A DNA stretch of 5,716 nt from Burkholderiaceae bacterium (GTDB taxonomy: Bacteria > Pseudomonadota > Gammaproteobacteria > Burkholderiales > Burkholderiaceae_C), in contig JALRBF010000040.1 of the NCBI GenBank assembly GCA_023262365.1, positions 1-5,716 on the forward strand. The letters run 5' to 3'. Under the pieces are notes generated by a model, which was not told the origin of the DNA, ran no database searches, and was given only the letters and a program-made list of their open reading frames with translations. Below are positions 4,932 to 5,716 of this stretch, one piece after another. How positions within the stretch are numbered: the first letter of the stretch is position 1; the number at the start of each line of letters is the position of its first letter. The position numbers and the translations under genes are program-made.

Positions 4932-5716
4932 TGCGCATCCTGATTGTTTCGGATGCATGGCATCCCCAGGTAAACGGTGTGGTGACGGTATTGGATGAGC
5001 TGGTTACCGATTTGCAGGCCATGGGGTACATGGTTGAGGTGGTTGGCCCGCATCAGTTTGCGACCCGCCCGTGCCCTGGCTACCCTCAGTTGGCCCTGGC
5101 TAGGCCGGCCCGGGGTGAGGTGGCTCGACTGCTATGGGGAAAAAGTTTTGATGCCCTACATCTGGCCACTGAGGGCCCGTTGGGCTGGGCGGCCAGAAAA
5201 TGGGCGATCAAGGCCAAGGTTCCTTTCACTACGGCTTATCACACCCGATTTCCGGAGGTGCTCAAAGCGGCAATCGGTTTGCCTTTATGGGTAAGTTACG
5301 CGGTGTTTAAACGTTTCCACTTGCCGGCTACGAGAACCCTAGTCCCAACTCGTCACGTCTACGACATGCTCAATCGCCGTGGATTTGCCAACTTGGCTCT
5401 CTGGACCCACGGCGTCGATATGACACGCTTTGCCTTTGTCGAAGAGGTCGCGCAAATAAAGGAGTTCACATGCCTCAAACGCCCCATTGCACTTTTGGTG
5501 GGTCGTGTGTCGTACGAGAAAAATATTGATGCATTTTTGAAGATGCCGTGGGAGGGCAGCAAGGTGGTTTGCGGAGAGGGGCCTTTGAAGACCAGTCTCA
5601 TGCAGCAGCACCCTGATGTGACATGGTTGGGGGTTTTGCCGCGAGACGAGTTGGCCCGGGTTTACGGCAACGCTGATGTGTTCGTGTTTCCGGGGCGGCA
5701 CGAAACGTTTGGTCTG
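4931..5716 (+). CDS. agt: GT4-family glycosyltransferase, probable diacylglycerol glycosyltransferase (Agt-like), C-terminus off the window
   Basis: Translation from ATG 4931 is open to the right edge: 262 residues without a stop. The start MRILIVSDAWHPQVNGVV is typical of GT4 retaining glycosyltransferases near SqdX, MgtA and the Agt glycolipid synthases. Further along are HLATEGPLGWAARKWA (near 77-92), TAYHTRFPE (near 102-110), LWTHGVDMTRF (near 157-167), the second-domain opening LLVGRVSYEKN (near 188-198), CGEGPL, and VFPGRHETFGL at the window's end, the beginning of the nucleotide-sugar E-x7-E region. Family members are usually 340-400 aa, so about a quarter to a third is missing. The ATG overlaps the plcP-like stop codon by one base, implying translational coupling, and GGTGGTG upstream may serve as the ribosome binding site. 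The pairing suggests that it glycosylates the diacylglycerol made by PlcP, giving glucosyl-, galactosyl- or glucuronosyl-lipids; the sugar cannot be read from sequence. The older annotation as a GDP-mannose transferase is an alternative. Confidence 0.87.
   Translation, partial: MRILIVSDAWHPQVNGVVTVLDELVTDLQAMGYMVEVVGPHQFATRPCPGYPQLALARPARGEVARLLWGKSFDALHLATEGPLGWAARKWAIKAKVPFTTAYHTRFPEVLKAAIGLPLWVSYAVFKRFHLPATRTLVPTRHVYDMLNRRGFANLALWTHGVDMTRFAFVEEVAQIKEFTCLKRPIALLVGRVSYEKNIDAFLKMPWEGSKVVCGEGPLKTSLMQQHPDVTWLGVLPRDELARVYGNADVFVFPGRHETFGL

Overview
The window looks like a chromosomal contig of a betaproteobacterium, most likely Burkholderiales. This rests on the style of the PstS and PhoX proteins, the moderately high GC content and the compact gene spacing; it is inference, and no marker gene is present. 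Nearly everything right of about position 281 belongs to phosphate-starvation physiology.

Layout. The minus strand carries, reading leftward from 1986: a PhoB-type promoter, pstS (periplasmic phosphate-binding protein), an intrinsic terminator, and the first 175 codons of a glyceraldehyde-3-phosphate dehydrogenase that most resembles the ArsJ-associated (arsenate-linked) subfamily. The dehydrogenase breaks off at 281, a few residues past its catalytic cysteine. The sequence then changes abruptly to phage-like DNA, with the 5' part of a gp4-like packaged-DNA-stabilization / head-completion protein running off the left edge. On the plus strand, divergent from pstS, are a second PhoB-type promoter, phoX (Tat-exported alkaline phosphatase), an 89-base gap with strong dyad symmetry and a possible third PhoB array, a metallophosphoesterase of the PlcP type, and a GT4 glycosyltransferase that overlaps it by one base and runs off the right edge.

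How the genes fit together. Both divergent promoters contain four 7-base half-sites in strict 11-base register, with a -10-like hexamer exactly 10 bases beyond the last one, which is the expected geometry of a PhoB-activated promoter. PstS captures phosphate for an ABC importer, PhoX releases phosphate from organic phosphoesters in the periplasm, and the PlcP/Agt pair would strip phosphate-containing head groups from membrane lipids and replace them with sugars. An ArsJ-type GAPDH would convert arsenate, which enters with phosphate, into an exportable arseno-phosphoglycerate; here the gene is broken, so that branch is either lost or an artefact of assembly. The two most notable points are the compact Pho-controlled scavenging plus lipid-remodelling locus and the GAPDH/phage junction.
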